A stretch of 64,000 nucleotides of DNA, from assembly GCF_030142075.1 (NCBI RefSeq), contig NZ_CP126241.1, forward strand, positions 2,852,001-2,916,000. The letters are read 5' to 3'. Numbering within the stretch: position 1 is the first letter of the stretch; each line of letters starts with the position of its first letter. Below the pieces are notes generated by a model. The model was given only the letters and a program-made list of their open reading frames with translations. It was not told the origin of the DNA and made no database searches. The position numbers were made by a program, and so were the translations under genes. This DNA is from Arthrobacter sp. zg-Y20 (GTDB taxonomy: Bacteria > Actinomycetota > Actinomycetes > Actinomycetales > Micrococcaceae). Of this stretch, positions 32,707 through 41,339 are shown piece after piece.

Positions 32707-32950
32707 ATGATGCCGTCCGGACCCGGCGCCGTTCCCGGTGCCGTTACCCTCCGGGCCCTCACGGTGCAGGACTGGCCAGCGGTGCGCGGGATCTATGCGG
32801 AAGCAATTGCCGCCGGCCGGGCCACCTTCGAACGCCGGCCGCCGGACTGGAAAAGCTTCAATTCCACCCATCTGACCGAACACACAGGATTCTCGCGTGT
32901 GCCGGAGAAGAGATCGTGGGGTGGGCGGCAGCCGCACCCTGCTCCTGGAA
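32707..32950 (+). pseudogene. Truncated, frameshifted GNAT (phosphinothricin acetyltransferase-like)
   Basis: From the ATG at 32707 the frame gives VTLRALTVQDWPAVRGIYAE and PPDWKSFNSTHLTEH, the start of a Pat-like acetyltransferase. The homology then continues one frame over as RILACAGEEIVGWAAAAP. The switch is at about 32881-32887, where CACACA stands for an expected CACA, i.e. a 2-bp gain. The gene then stops resembling the family at about 32950, before the acetyl-CoA site, and runs into the convergent grcC end. Both lesions make it non-functional. Confidence 0.75.
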
Positions 32951-33000
32951 CGGCGCAGCAGCAGTGCCGGCGCAGACGCCGGCTAAGCCCCGTGGTTCAC

Positions 33001-34056
33001 TTACACCTCGCGGTTCACCACTGCACGGGCAAACGAGACCAGGGCTTCCTTCACCACGGAGTCGGGCAGCGGAGCGAGGGCCGCCACGGCGTCTTCGGAC
33101 CAGCTGCGGGCCACGGCCCAGGACTCTTCCGTCACCGGGCTGTTGCGCAGGGCGGCCACGGCTTCGGCCAGGGCCTCGTCCGAGGACAGGTCCCGCTCCA
33201 CCAGGGCCAGCGCTGCTGCGGCATCGGCATCGCCGGCAGCCGCTGCACGGCGCAGCAGCAGGACGGGAAGCGTGGGCACGCCCTCGCGCAGATCGGTACC
33301 CGGGGTCTTCCCGGACTTTTCCTGCATACCGGTCACGTCAATCACGTCATCGGCCAACTGGAAGGCAATGCCCACCTTTTCGCCGTATTCGACCATGATG
33401 TCAATGACGTCCTGGCCGGCTCCTGAGAACAGCGCACCGAACTGCCCGGAAGCGGCGATCAGCGAACCGGTCTTGTCCGCGATCACGGACAGGTAGTGCT
33501 CCAACGGGTCCTGGCCCTCGGCCGGGCCCATGGTTTCATGCAGCTGCCCCATGCACAGCCGTTCGAATGTGTGAGCCTGGATAGCCAGGGCCGGTCCGCC
33601 AAGCGCGGAAACCAGGCTGGAAGCACGGGCAAAGATCAGGTCGCCGGTCAGCACCGCCACGGAGTTGCCCCAGATCTCATGTGCTGTGGGGGCGCCGCGG
33701 CGGTAGGGAGCCTCGTCCATCACGTCATCGTGGTAGAGCGTGGCCAGATGCGTCAGTTCCACGACGACGGCGGACTGGATGACCTTGTCCCCGGCTTCCT
33801 CCCGGCCGAGGTGGGAGGCCAGCAAGGTCAGCAGGGGCCGGATCCGCTTGCCGCCGGCTTCCACCAAGTGCCGGGAGGTGGTGTCGGCGAACGGATCAGA
33901 GTTCGCAACGGCCTCGCGCAGCCGCACCTCCACCTGTTCCAGGGAGGCGACCATGGAAGGCCCAAGCCTGGGATCCTCCGCCAGCAGCGCGAACCCCGGG
34001 GGCAGTGTGGAAGTGCTCGACCCGGACTCCGGGCTGGTGTTGGTGGATTCAGTCAC
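33001..34056 (-). CDS. grcC: Long-chain polyprenyl diphosphate synthase (menaquinone side chain)
   Basis: Builds the isoprenoid tail (C35-C45 range) of menaquinone. The 351-residue protein has GGKRIRP at 68-74, DDVMD at 110-114 and the second motif LADDVID near 230. It sits with menJ, menG and menF, which separates it from the carotenoid crtE. The GTG start at 34056 has no ribosome-binding site, so a leaderless transcript is possible. The chain length cannot be read reliably. Confidence 0.88.
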   Translation of the reverse strand: MTESTNTSPESGSSTSTLPPGFALLAEDPRLGPSMVASLEQVEVRLREAVANSDPFADTTSRHLVEAGGKRIRPLLTLLASHLGREEAGDKVIQSAVVVELTHLATLYHDDVMDEAPYRRGAPTAHEIWGNSVAVLTGDLIFARASSLVSALGGPALAIQAHTFERLCMGQLHETMGPAEGQDPLEHYLSVIADKTGSLIAASGQFGALFSGAGQDVIDIMVEYGEKVGIAFQLADDVIDVTGMQEKSGKTPGTDLREGVPTLPVLLLRRAAAAGDADAAAALALVERDLSSDEALAEAVAALRNSPVTEESWAVARSWSEDAVAALAPLPDSVVKEALVSFARAVVNREV

Positions 34057-34105
34057 TGTTCAAGACTAACTATTCGTCGGAACGGGTGGGCAAAGAGGCG
34101 AAACG

Positions 34106-35428
34106 TCAGGGGCGCCGGGGTGACAAACGGGAAGGTTCTCCCTGGTTGCCTGCCGCCGGAACGAGCATTTCCAGTAAGGCAATCACTCTATCCTCAATGC
34201 CCTTGGAGTTGCGGTCCGTGAGGTTGGCCAGCATCCGCACCACAAAGCGCATCAGCACGGGGATGGGCATTCCGGTGCGCAAAGCCAGCTTCATGACCGC
34301 AGGTTTGCCGATCATCGAGGCAAAAATGCGGCCCAGGGTGAAGTGGCTGCCCCACTCGTCCCGGATGTGCCTTGCGTAGGCCTGGAGTTCGACGTCGAAC
34401 GCGGCCCGTGAGGAGAGCAGCCCGGGATCCAGGGATGCCCCCTGGCCTTCGATGATGTGTTCGGCCGCGAAGCGGGCGGATTCCATGGCGTAGGAAATGC
34501 CCTCACCATTGAACGGGCTGACCATCCCGCCGGCGTCACCCAGCAGCAGCAGTCCGGGTGAATAGTGCGGAGTTCGGTTGAAGCCCATCGGCAGGGCAGC
34601 GCCGCGGATTTCTCCCACCTGGTTCTCCGGGGTGAATCCCCACTCGGCGGGCATGCCCGCGGTCCAGTCGCGAAGGACCTTGCGGTAGTCCAGTTTCCCG
34701 AATTCCTTCGAGGAGTTCAGGATGCCCAGGCCCACATTGGAGGTGCCGTCCCCCACGCCGAAGACCCAGCCGTAGCCGGGCAGCGGGTTGCCGGCGGCGT
34801 CGGGCAGCTCCAGCCAGCCTTCCATCCAGTCATCGTTGGTGCGTGGGCTCTCGAAGTAGGTGCGGACGGCCACGCCCATGGGCCGGTCGTCCCGCTTTTC
34901 GATCCCGAGGCTCAGCGCGGTGCGGGTGGAGTTTCCATCAGCGGCCAGCACGACGTCGGCCAGGAACGTACGCTCCTCACCGGTACGCCGGCCGTTCTCG
35001 TCCAGGACGTTGGCGACAACACCTTCCACACGTCCGTCCTCGCCGCGGACGGCTGACGTGACGGAGTGGTGTTCAAGGATTTTTGCGCCGGCTGCCTGCG
35101 CGTGCCGGGCCAGGGCTTCGTCGAAGCCGAGGCGGGTGCGGATCAGCCCGTAGTCGGGGAAATCCGAAAGCGCCGGCCAGGGCAGCTCAATCGTCCGGCC
35201 CCCGGCAATCAGCCGCAGGCCCTTGTTCCGGCGCCAGCCCTCGGCTTCCTCATGCGGCAGGCCGAGCAGTTGGATTTCACGCACGGCCCTGGGCGTCAGC
35301 CCGTCGCCGCAGACCTTTTCGCGCGGAAAGGCAGTCTTCTCAAGCACGGTGACATCCACCCCGGCCGAGGCGAGGTAGTAGGCGGCCGTGGAGCCGGCGG
35401 GGCCGGCTCCGACAATCAGGACCTTCAC
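34106..35428 (-). CDS. menJ: Geranylgeranyl reductase family protein, menaquinone reductase MenJ
   Basis: A 440-residue flavoprotein of the geranylgeranyl reductase family, like mycobacterial MenJ, which saturates one isoprene unit of menaquinone. FAD motif [19 protein letters not shown] at 3-21, [12 protein letters not shown] at about 38-49, and the second FAD contact [18 protein letters not shown] near 290. Its ATG overlaps the menG stop (ATGA, 35425-35428). In the absence of menJ the menaquinone would be fully unsaturated, so the gene predicts a dihydro-menaquinone such as MK-9(H2), by inference. Confidence 0.87.
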   Translation of the reverse strand: MKVLIVGAGPAGSTAAYYLASAGVDVTVLEKTAFPREKVCGDGLTPRAVREIQLLGLPHEEAEGWRRNKGLRLIAGGRTIELPWPALSDFPDYGLIRTRLGFDEALARHAQAAGAKILEHHSVTSAVRGEDGRVEGVVANVLDENGRRTGEERTFLADVVLAADGNSTRTALSLGIEKRDDRPMGVAVRTYFESPRTNDDWMEGWLELPDAAGNPLPGYGWVFGVGDGTSNVGLGILNSSKEFGKLDYRKVLRDWTAGMPAEWGFTPENQVGEIRGAALPMGFNRTPHYSPGLLLLGDAGGMVSPFNGEGISYAMESARFAAEHIIEGQGASLDPGLLSSRAAFDVELQAYARHIRDEWGSHFTLGRIFASMIGKPAVMKLALRTGMPIPVLMRFVVRMLANLTDRNSKGIEDRVIALLEMLVPAAGNQGEPSRLSPRRP

Positions 35429-36147
35429 TTCGCCGGAGATCCCCCGGACTTGGCAGCGGGCTTCACGGCGCGGTGCACAGCCACAATGCCGCCGGTGAGG
35501 TTGCGGTAGGCCACATCCTCCCAGCCGGTCTCGGCTATCCAGGCCGCCAGTCCGTCCTGGTTCGGCCAGGCCCGGATGGATTCAGCCAGATAGACGTACG
35601 CGTCCGGGTTGGAGGCCACCTTGCGGGCGATCGAAGGCAGTGCCCGCATGAGGTATTCGGTGTACATGGTCCGCCATACCGGGATGACCGGGGAGGAGAA
35701 CTCCGCAATCACCAGGCGGCCGCCTGGCTTGGTCACGCGGAGCATTTCGCTCAGGGCCTTCTTCGGCTCATTCACGTTCCGCAGCCCGAAGGAGATGGTG
35801 GCGGCGTCGAAGGAGTTGTCCTCGAACGGGAGGTCGGTGGCGTCGCCGGCCACGAACTCGATATCGGGGCGGCGGCGCTTGCCGACCGTGAGCATGCCGA
35901 TCGAGAAGTCGCAGGCCACGACGTCGATCCCGGCGTCGGCGTAGGGCTCGCTGGAGGTGCCGGTGCCGGCGGCCAGGTCAAGGACCCGCTGTCCGGGCAC
36001 GGCGCCGACGGCGTCCACCACGATTTTGCGCCAACGGCGGGTCTGCCCAAGGGACAGCACGTCATTGACGACGTCGTATTTAGGTGCCACGTCATCAAAC
36101 ATGGCAGCAACTTCATCCGGGCGTTTTTCCAACGATGCGCGGTTCAC
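35425..36147 (-). CDS. menG: Demethylmenaquinone methyltransferase
   Basis: SAM-dependent methyltransferase for the last ring step of menaquinone synthesis (UbiE/MenG family). The 240-residue protein begins with the family hallmark [20 protein letters not shown]-type segment, followed by the SAM motif [12 protein letters not shown] at about 55-66, and ends with [20 protein letters not shown] start at 36147. First gene of menG-menJ; divergent from menF by 121 bp. Confidence 0.94.
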   Translation of the reverse strand: MNRASLEKRPDEVAAMFDDVAPKYDVVNDVLSLGQTRRWRKIVVDAVGAVPGQRVLDLAAGTGTSSEPYADAGIDVVACDFSIGMLTVGKRRRPDIEFVAGDATDLPFEDNSFDAATISFGLRNVNEPKKALSEMLRVTKPGGRLVIAEFSSPVIPVWRTMYTEYLMRALPSIARKVASNPDAYVYLAESIRAWPNQDGLAAWIAETGWEDVAYRNLTGGIVAVHRAVKPAAKSGGSPAK

Positions 36148-36268
36148 CCTGTCATTGTCTCAAAGAATAGGGATGCCGCCGAACCGCCCCGCGGCAGTGT
36201 CTCCTTGCTCTCCCCTGCGGGCCGCCGGTAACGGGCGCGACCCGGCGGCGGAGTAATGTGGAATCACT

Positions 36269-37618
36269 ATGACCACCCTGCGTTCTGTGACCGTGCCTGT
36301 CGGTGAGCTTTCCGCCACCATCGGCCTCCTTGAGTATCTGGTTCTTGACGAGCAGCTGTGCTGGATCCGGCAGCAGGAAGGACTGGTCGGCTTCGGCGAA
36401 GCTGCCCGTTTCACCTCCACCGGCCCGGAACGCTTCAGCCTGGCCGAGCAGTGGTGGCGCTCCGTCCTGGCCTCCGCAGACGTCGAGAATCCGCTGTCGT
36501 TTGCGGGCACCGGACTCGTGGCCTTCGGCTCCTTCGCCTTCTCCAAGCGCTCCCCCTTCCAGTCCCGGCTGATCGTTCCCGAGGTGGTTGTGGGGCTGCG
36601 GGACAACGAGTCATGGGTGACCTATACAACCGCGGACCCCGACGCCGAGCTGTCCGAGGAGACGGCGAAGGCCGCCCTGGCCCGCTACCTCGAAGACCTG
36701 CCGCTGTACCGCGAGCATGATCCGGCGGACCGGATTGTGCCCGGAATGCTCAGCGAGTCCGAGTGGAAAAACGCCGTGGCCCGTTCCGTGGCCCACATTG
36801 CCGCCGGAGACCTGAGCAAGATTGTCCTGGCCCGGGACATTGCCGTGGAACTGGGCAGCCCCCTGGTGGCGTCCCAGGTGCTGCGCGAACTCGCCGTCCG
36901 GTACCGCGACTGCTGGACCTACTCTGTGGACGGGCTGATCGGCTCCACGCCGGAGATGCTGATCCGGGTGCAGGACGGCACAGCGCAGGCACGCGTCCTG
37001 GCCGGAACCCTGGACCGGGCCACCGCCCCTGCCGGAGACCCGGATTACGCGACGCGGGTACTGGCCGGATCCGACAAGCAGCAGCACGAGCACCAGATCG
37101 CCATTGACTCCCTGACCCGGGCACTGGAGCCGTTCACGTCCTCCATGACCTCCCACACCGAGCCGTTCGTACTGGAACTGCCCAACGTATGGCACCTCGC
37201 CTCCGATGTCAGCGCCGAACTGGCGGCCGACGGTTCCGGCATGGTCCCCACTCCGCTGACACTGGTGGAGGCAGTGCACCCCACGGCAGCAGTCTGCGGA
37301 TTCCCCACCAGTGTGGCCGGAGAGTTAATCAGTGAGCTTGAACACATGGACCGCGGTCCGTACGCGGGCCCGGTCGGCTGGATGGACGGGGCCGGAAACG
37401 GTGAATTCGGGATTGCCCTGCGCGGAGCCGTTATTGAAAACCCCACCCGGGTCCGGCTTTATGCAGGCTGCGGAATCGTTGCAGGATCCAATCCTGCCGC
37501 GGAACTGGAGGAAACCTGGAGTAAATTCCGGCCCATGCTCGAGGCCCTCAGCTTGGACCGCCCGCGAGCTGTTGCGCAGCGAAGCGGCGACCTGGCAGCT
37601 GCTCCCGCAGCATCCTGA
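36269..37618 (+). CDS. menF: Isochorismate synthase
   Basis: Converts chorismate to isochorismate, the entry to menaquinone synthesis. The 449-residue protein has the chorismate-binding C-terminal domain (about 170-430), with KIVLARDIAV, GSTPEMLIRV, VLAGTLDRAT and GAVIENPTRVRLYAGCGIV. An enterobactin-type EntC would look similar, but menG, menJ, menD and menC nearby favour MenF. Confidence 0.92.
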   Translation: MTTLRSVTVPVGELSATIGLLEYLVLDEQLCWIRQQEGLVGFGEAARFTSTGPERFSLAEQWWRSVLASADVENPLSFAGTGLVAFGSFAFSKRSPFQSRLIVPEVVVGLRDNESWVTYTTADPDAELSEETAKAALARYLEDLPLYREHDPADRIVPGMLSESEWKNAVARSVAHIAAGDLSKIVLARDIAVELGSPLVASQVLRELAVRYRDCWTYSVDGLIGSTPEMLIRVQDGTAQARVLAGTLDRATAPAGDPDYATRVLAGSDKQQHEHQIAIDSLTRALEPFTSSMTSHTEPFVLELPNVWHLASDVSAELAADGSGMVPTPLTLVEAVHPTAAVCGFPTSVAGELISELEHMDRGPYAGPVGWMDGAGNGEFGIALRGAVIENPTRVRLYAGCGIVAGSNPAAELEETWSKFRPMLEALSLDRPRAVAQRSGDLAAAPAAS

Positions 37619-37659
37619 ACCGGCCCGGCAGCACCTTTGAACCATCCCCGGGTGGGGCA

Positions 37660-37705
37660 TTGCATAACCGTTTGGTTCGTTGCATAAATTTGCATTGGGT
37701 AGAAT
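37660..37705 (+). promoter_or_regulatory. Promoter region of the amino acid ABC transporter
   Basis: A/T-rich stretch with TTGCATAA at 37660 and 37680 (20 bp apart), TTGCAT again at 37690, and a -10-like TAGAAT at 37700-37705. The repeated TTGCAT boxes may be a regulator site; which protein is unknown. Confidence 0.45.
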
Positions 37706-37811
37706 AGAAACTCGGAAGCTGCCGTTGTGCCTGTTTCCACCTGCTGCCGCTTCCGGAGACGGTTAGTTTCCCCCTGCGGCTTCAACCCACGACCAAAGGT
37801 TTCCAATCGCC

Positions 37812-38591
37812 ATGCTGCACAAAGCCCGCACCGCCGTCGTCGCCGTCCTGGCCGCCGGCGCGCTGTCCCTGACCGCCTGCGGCGGGGGGACCGAAGAAGA
37901 ATCCGGTCTCGGCCTGGTCAACGAAGGCTCCCTGACGGTCTGCTCCAACGTCCCGTTCGAGCCGTTTGAATACGTGGTCGACGGCGAGTACACCGGATTC
38001 GACATTGACCTCACCCGCGAAATCGCCACCGGAATGGGCCTGGACTACCAGGTGCAGAACGTCGGCTTCGACGGACTGCAGAGCGGCACCGTCCTGGCCG
38101 CCCGCCAGTGCGACATGATCGCCGCCGCCATGACCGTCACCGAGGAGCGCGCGGACAAACTGGCCTTCTCCGACCCGTATTACGACTCCCTGCAGTCGCT
38201 GCTGGTGAAGTCCGGCTCCTCCATCGCGTCCGTGGCTGACCTCGACGGCAAGAAGGTGGGCGTCCAGCAGGGCACCACCGGTGAGTCCTACGCACGGGAC
38301 AACGCTCCCGAGGGCGCCGAGATCATGTCCTTCCAGACGGACGCCGAACTGTTCCAGTCCCTGCAGGCCGGCGGCGTTGACGCCGTGCTGCAGGACCTGC
38401 CGGTCAACCAGGACCACACCGGGGACGGCAAGTTCACCGTCAGCGCCACCTTCGAAACCGGTGAGGTCTACGGCTTCGCAATGAAGAAGAAGGGCACCGA
38501 AGAGCTGACCGCCGAGGTCAACAAGCAGCTCTCAACCCTGCGGGAGAACGGTAAGTACCAGGAGCTCTACGACAAGTACTTCGCGCAGTAG
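37812..38591 (+). CDS. Polar amino acid ABC transporter substrate-binding lipoprotein (first copy)
   Basis: A 259-residue type II periplasmic-binding-like protein, exported and lipid anchored: basic n-region, hydrophobic core, lipobox LTAC with Cys23. The family-3 solute-binding core follows (GEYTGFDIDLTREIATGMGL, then the MTVTEERADKLAFSDPYY segment). Two further cysteines (in LTVCSN and RQCDM) could form a disulfide. It lies 154 bp before a second copy about 60% alike in the visible blocks. Glutamine/glutamate or another polar amino acid is likely. Confidence 0.88.
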   Translation: MLHKARTAVVAVLAAGALSLTACGGGTEEESGLGLVNEGSLTVCSNVPFEPFEYVVDGEYTGFDIDLTREIATGMGLDYQVQNVGFDGLQSGTVLAARQCDMIAAAMTVTEERADKLAFSDPYYDSLQSLLVKSGSSIASVADLDGKKVGVQQGTTGESYARDNAPEGAEIMSFQTDAELFQSLQAGGVDAVLQDLPVNQDHTGDGKFTVSATFETGEVYGFAMKKKGTEELTAEVNKQLSTLRENGKYQELYDKYFAQ

Positions 38592-38691
38592 CTCCACTTC
38601 CGCACCGCAAGGGCCCGGCGGCAAAGTAGCCGACATGTTACCGAAATATGCGGTACGTACGCTCTAGACTGCATCCCAATACCAGCAAAGG

Positions 38692-38720
38692 GTGAGCCGG
38701 GCCACACAGGCCCGGCTCAC
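38692..38720 (+). terminator. Hairpin between the two binding-protein genes
   Basis: GTGAGCCGGGCC pairs perfectly with GGCCCGGCTCAC (12 bp) around ACACA, 100 bp after the first gene and 25 bp before the second. It may end the first transcript or act as a leader/stabilising hairpin of the second. No T tract. Confidence 0.55.
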
Positions 38721-38745
38721 ACCGTCCGACGTAAGGTTGTAACTC

Positions 38746-39543
38746 ATGTTGCGTAACACCCGCACTGCTGCCCTGGCCTTCCTGGCCGTGGGTGCCCTCT
38801 CGCTGACCGCCTGCGGCGGCGGTTCCAATGACGATGCCGGGTCCTCCGACGCCGGCAACGAGTTCAACCTCGTGTCCGACGGCGCGCTGACGGTCTGCTC
38901 GGATATCCCCTATGCACCCTTCGAGTACGAAGAAAACGGGGAGTACACCGGGTTCGACATGGACCTGATCCGCGAGATCGCCACCGGTATGGGGCTGGAA
39001 CTGGAAGTTCAGGACGTGGGTTTCGACGGCCTGCAGAGCGGCACGGTCCTGGCGGCCGGCCAGTGTGACCTGGGTGCCAGCGCCATGACCATCACCCCGG
39101 AACGGGAAGAAAAGCTCGGTTTCTCCGAGCCGTACTACGACTCGCTGCAGTCCCTGCTGGTTCCGGCCGATTCGGACACCAAGGCACTGGAGGACATGTC
39201 CGGCAAGAAGCTGGGTGTCCAGCAGGGCACCACCGGCGAGGCCTACGCCCGCGACAACATCCCCGACGACGTCGAAATTGTTTCCTTCCCCAGCGACGCG
39301 GAACTGTTCCCCGCCCTCCAGTCCGGCAACGTGGACGCCGTCCTGCAGGACCTGCCGGTGAACCTCGGCCACACCGACGACGGTGCCTTCACCATTGCCG
39401 AGAAGTTCCAGACGGACGAGTCCTACGGTTTCGCGATGGAGAAGGAGAACACCGAACTCATCTCCGCGGTGAACGAGCAGCTGTCCGAACTGCGCGAAAA
39501 TGGTAAATACCAGGAGATCTACGACAAGTACTTCACCGAATAA
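38746..39543 (+). CDS. Polar amino acid ABC transporter substrate-binding lipoprotein (second copy)
   Basis: A 265-residue paralogue of the preceding gene, with lipobox LTAC and Cys23, GEYTGFDMDLIREIATGMGL, MTITPEREEKLGFSEPYY, and the closing ENGKYQEIYDKYF. The linker after the lipobox is longer and acidic. It is followed by a strong hairpin and then the single permease and ATPase genes, so both binding proteins would share one membrane complex. Different ligand ranges are likely but not readable. Confidence 0.88.
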   Translation: MLRNTRTAALAFLAVGALSLTACGGGSNDDAGSSDAGNEFNLVSDGALTVCSDIPYAPFEYEENGEYTGFDMDLIREIATGMGLELEVQDVGFDGLQSGTVLAAGQCDLGASAMTITPEREEKLGFSEPYYDSLQSLLVPADSDTKALEDMSGKKLGVQQGTTGEAYARDNIPDDVEIVSFPSDAELFPALQSGNVDAVLQDLPVNLGHTDDGAFTIAEKFQTDESYGFAMEKENTELISAVNEQLSELRENGKYQEIYDKYFTE

Positions 39544-39565
39544 GCCCAGAACCATCAATGCTGTG

Positions 39566-39593
39566 CCGTCCCGGGCGCCAAGGCCCGGGACGG
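39566..39593 (+). terminator. Intra-operon hairpin after the second binding protein
   Basis: CCGTCCCGGGC pairs perfectly with GCCCGGGACGG (11 bp), loop GCCAAG, followed by CCCGTTTTCT. Partial termination here would keep binding protein in excess over permease. Confidence 0.75.
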
Positions 39594-39624
39594 CCCGTTT
39601 TCTCTTCTCCGGAAGGCTCCACAC

Positions 39625-40410
39625 TTGAAACCCTCCACCCGCAGACGCCTGGTCCAAGGCGTCCTGTACGCCGTCTTTGTCCTCGCGCTGGCAGCCGTTG
39701 TGCTGCTGGCCGACTGGGAGGCCATCGGCGAGAACTTCTTCGACCCCGAGGTGGCCCGCGAGGCCTTCCCGACCATCATCACGGTCGCCGTGAAGAACAC
39801 CATCATCTACACGGTGATCGCGTTTGCCGGCGGCCTGCTGCTGGGCCTGGTTTTGGCCCTGATGAAGCTCTCCCCCGTAGCCCCCTACCGTTGGGCCGCC
39901 ACGGTGTACATCGAGCTTTTCCGTGGCCTTCCGGCGCTGCTGGTGATTTTCGGTTTCGCCTTCGCCGTACCCATTGCCTTTGACTGGCGGCCCCCGGGCG
40001 GCAGTGCCGGCGCCGGCCTGCTGGCCCTCATCATCGTTTCGGGCGCGTACATCGCCGAAACCATCCGCGCCGGTATCCAGGCGGTTCCCGCCGGGCAGGC
40101 TGAAGCGGCCCGCTCGCTGGGCATGAGCCCGGCCTGGACCATGGTGTCCGTGACCCTGCCCCAGGCTTTCCGGATCATCACGCCGCCGCTGACCAATGAA
40201 CTGGTCATCCTGATCAAGGACACTTCCCTGCTGTTCATTGCCGGCATGGCCCTGCAGGACCGTGAGCTGACCACCTTCGCCCGCGACTCCGTTTCCCAGA
40301 CGGCCAACGCGACGCCGCTGGTCCTGGCCGCCCTGATGTACCTGATCATTACGCTGCCGCTCACCCAGCTGGTAGCAAAGCTTGAACGACACAACCAGAG
40401 AGGCAGGTAG
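39625..40410 (+). CDS. Polar amino acid ABC transporter permease
   Basis: A 261-residue inner membrane permease with about five segments. The HisM/GlnP-type coupling motif is [25 protein letters not shown], of which [10 protein letters not shown] near 158-167 is the ATPase contact. It starts with TTG at 39625, preceded by GGAAGG at 8 nt; no ATG or GTG is available in a better place. It ends 5 bp before the ATPase gene. Confidence 0.87.
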   Translation: MKPSTRRRLVQGVLYAVFVLALAAVVLLADWEAIGENFFDPEVAREAFPTIITVAVKNTIIYTVIAFAGGLLLGLVLALMKLSPVAPYRWAATVYIELFRGLPALLVIFGFAFAVPIAFDWRPPGGSAGAGLLALIIVSGAYIAETIRAGIQAVPAGQAEAARSLGMSPAWTMVSVTLPQAFRIITPPLTNELVILIKDTSLLFIAGMALQDRELTTFARDSVSQTANATPLVLAALMYLIITLPLTQLVAKLERHNQRGR

Positions 40411-40415
40411 CAGCC

Positions 40416-41183
40416 ATGAGCGTCGAGAAGAACAGCGCCGTCGATAAAAACAGTGCCCCTGCCATCGAGGTCCGCAACCTTCACAAGTCCTTCGGCAGCA
40501 ACGAGGTCCTCAAGGGCATCGACTTCCACGTGGACCAGGGCGAAGTGGTCTGCGTGATTGGCCCGTCCGGTTCCGGCAAGTCCACCCTCCTGCGGTGCGT
40601 GAACCGCCTGGAGGATCCCACCAGCGGCACCATCATGGTGGAAGGGGTAGACATCACCGACCCCGACACGGACCTGGACAAGGTCCGCACCCGGATCGGC
40701 ATGGTCTTCCAGCAGTTCAACCTCTTCCCGCACCTGAACGTGCTGCGCAACCTCACCCTGGCCCAGCGCCGGGCCAAGCGCCGCGGCAAGTCCGAAGCCG
40801 AGCAGGTGGCCAAGCGGAATTTGGCCAAGGTGGGACTGGCGGACCGTGAAGGCGCCTTCCCCGGCCAGCTTTCCGGCGGACAGCAGCAGCGCGTAGCCAT
40901 TGCCCGCGCACTGTCCATGGATCCGGACATGATGCTCTTTGACGAGCCGACGTCCGCCCTGGACCCCGAACTGGTAGGCGACGTGCTGGGCGTTATGCGT
41001 CAGCTCGCCGAAGAAGGCATGACCATGATGGTCGTGACGCACGAAATGGGCTTCGCCCGCGAGGTTGGCGACCGCGTGGTCTTTATGGACGGCGGCGTCG
41101 TGGTGGAGCAGGGACGCCCCGAGGATGTCCTGGGCAACCCGCAGCACGAACGCACCCGTGCCTTCCTCTCGAAGGTCCTCTAG
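40416..41183 (+). CDS. glnQ: Polar amino acid ABC transporter ATP-binding protein
   Basis: A 255-residue ABC ATPase that powers the transporter encoded upstream. Walker [10 protein letters not shown] (about 49-57), Q-loop [10 protein letters not shown], signature [10 protein letters not shown], Walker [13 protein letters not shown] and switch His in VVTHEMG are all intact. The first 16 residues ([12 protein letters not shown]) are a duplicated non-conserved leader. Its stop codon is inside a 17-bp tandem repeat, followed by a classical terminator. Confidence 0.9.
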   Translation: MSVEKNSAVDKNSAPAIEVRNLHKSFGSNEVLKGIDFHVDQGEVVCVIGPSGSGKSTLLRCVNRLEDPTSGTIMVEGVDITDPDTDLDKVRTRIGMVFQQFNLFPHLNVLRNLTLAQRRAKRRGKSEAEQVAKRNLAKVGLADREGAFPGQLSGGQQQRVAIARALSMDPDMMLFDEPTSALDPELVGDVLGVMRQLAEEGMTMMVVTHEMGFAREVGDRVVFMDGGVVVEQGRPEDVLGNPQHERTRAFLSKVL

Positions 41184-41243
41184 GACTTAAGGGCCTCTAA
41201 GACCTAGGGGCCTCTAGGACTTGGGGGCCTCTGGGACTTCTCC
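41178..41243. repeat. 17-bp tandem repeat, 3.9 copies, over the glnQ stop
   Basis: Units start at 41178, 41195, 41212 and 41229, of the form CTCTAGGACTTNGGGGC. The TAG stop of glnQ (41181-41183) belongs to unit 1. Confidence 0.88.
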
Positions 41244-41266
41244 AGAGCTTCCACTCAGCAGCATCG

Positions 41267-41303
41267 AACGGCCCGCACCTGGAGGTGCGGGCCGTTCTTT
41301 TTT
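41267..41303. terminator. Rho-independent terminator after glnQ
   Basis: AACGGCCCGCACCT pairs perfectly with AGGTGCGGGCCGTT (14 bp, 2-nt loop) followed by CTTTTTTT. It ends the transporter operon and lies between it and the convergent menD. Confidence 0.93.
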
Positions 41304-41339
41304 GTCGTCAGGAGCAGGTCAGTTTGTTCCAGGAGCAGG

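Noticed and set aside
27462-32950. Arsenic island as a mobile element
   Set aside because: No integrase, transposase, flanking direct repeats or tRNA site; base composition looks like the surroundings. Decayed genes at its edges only hint at transfer.
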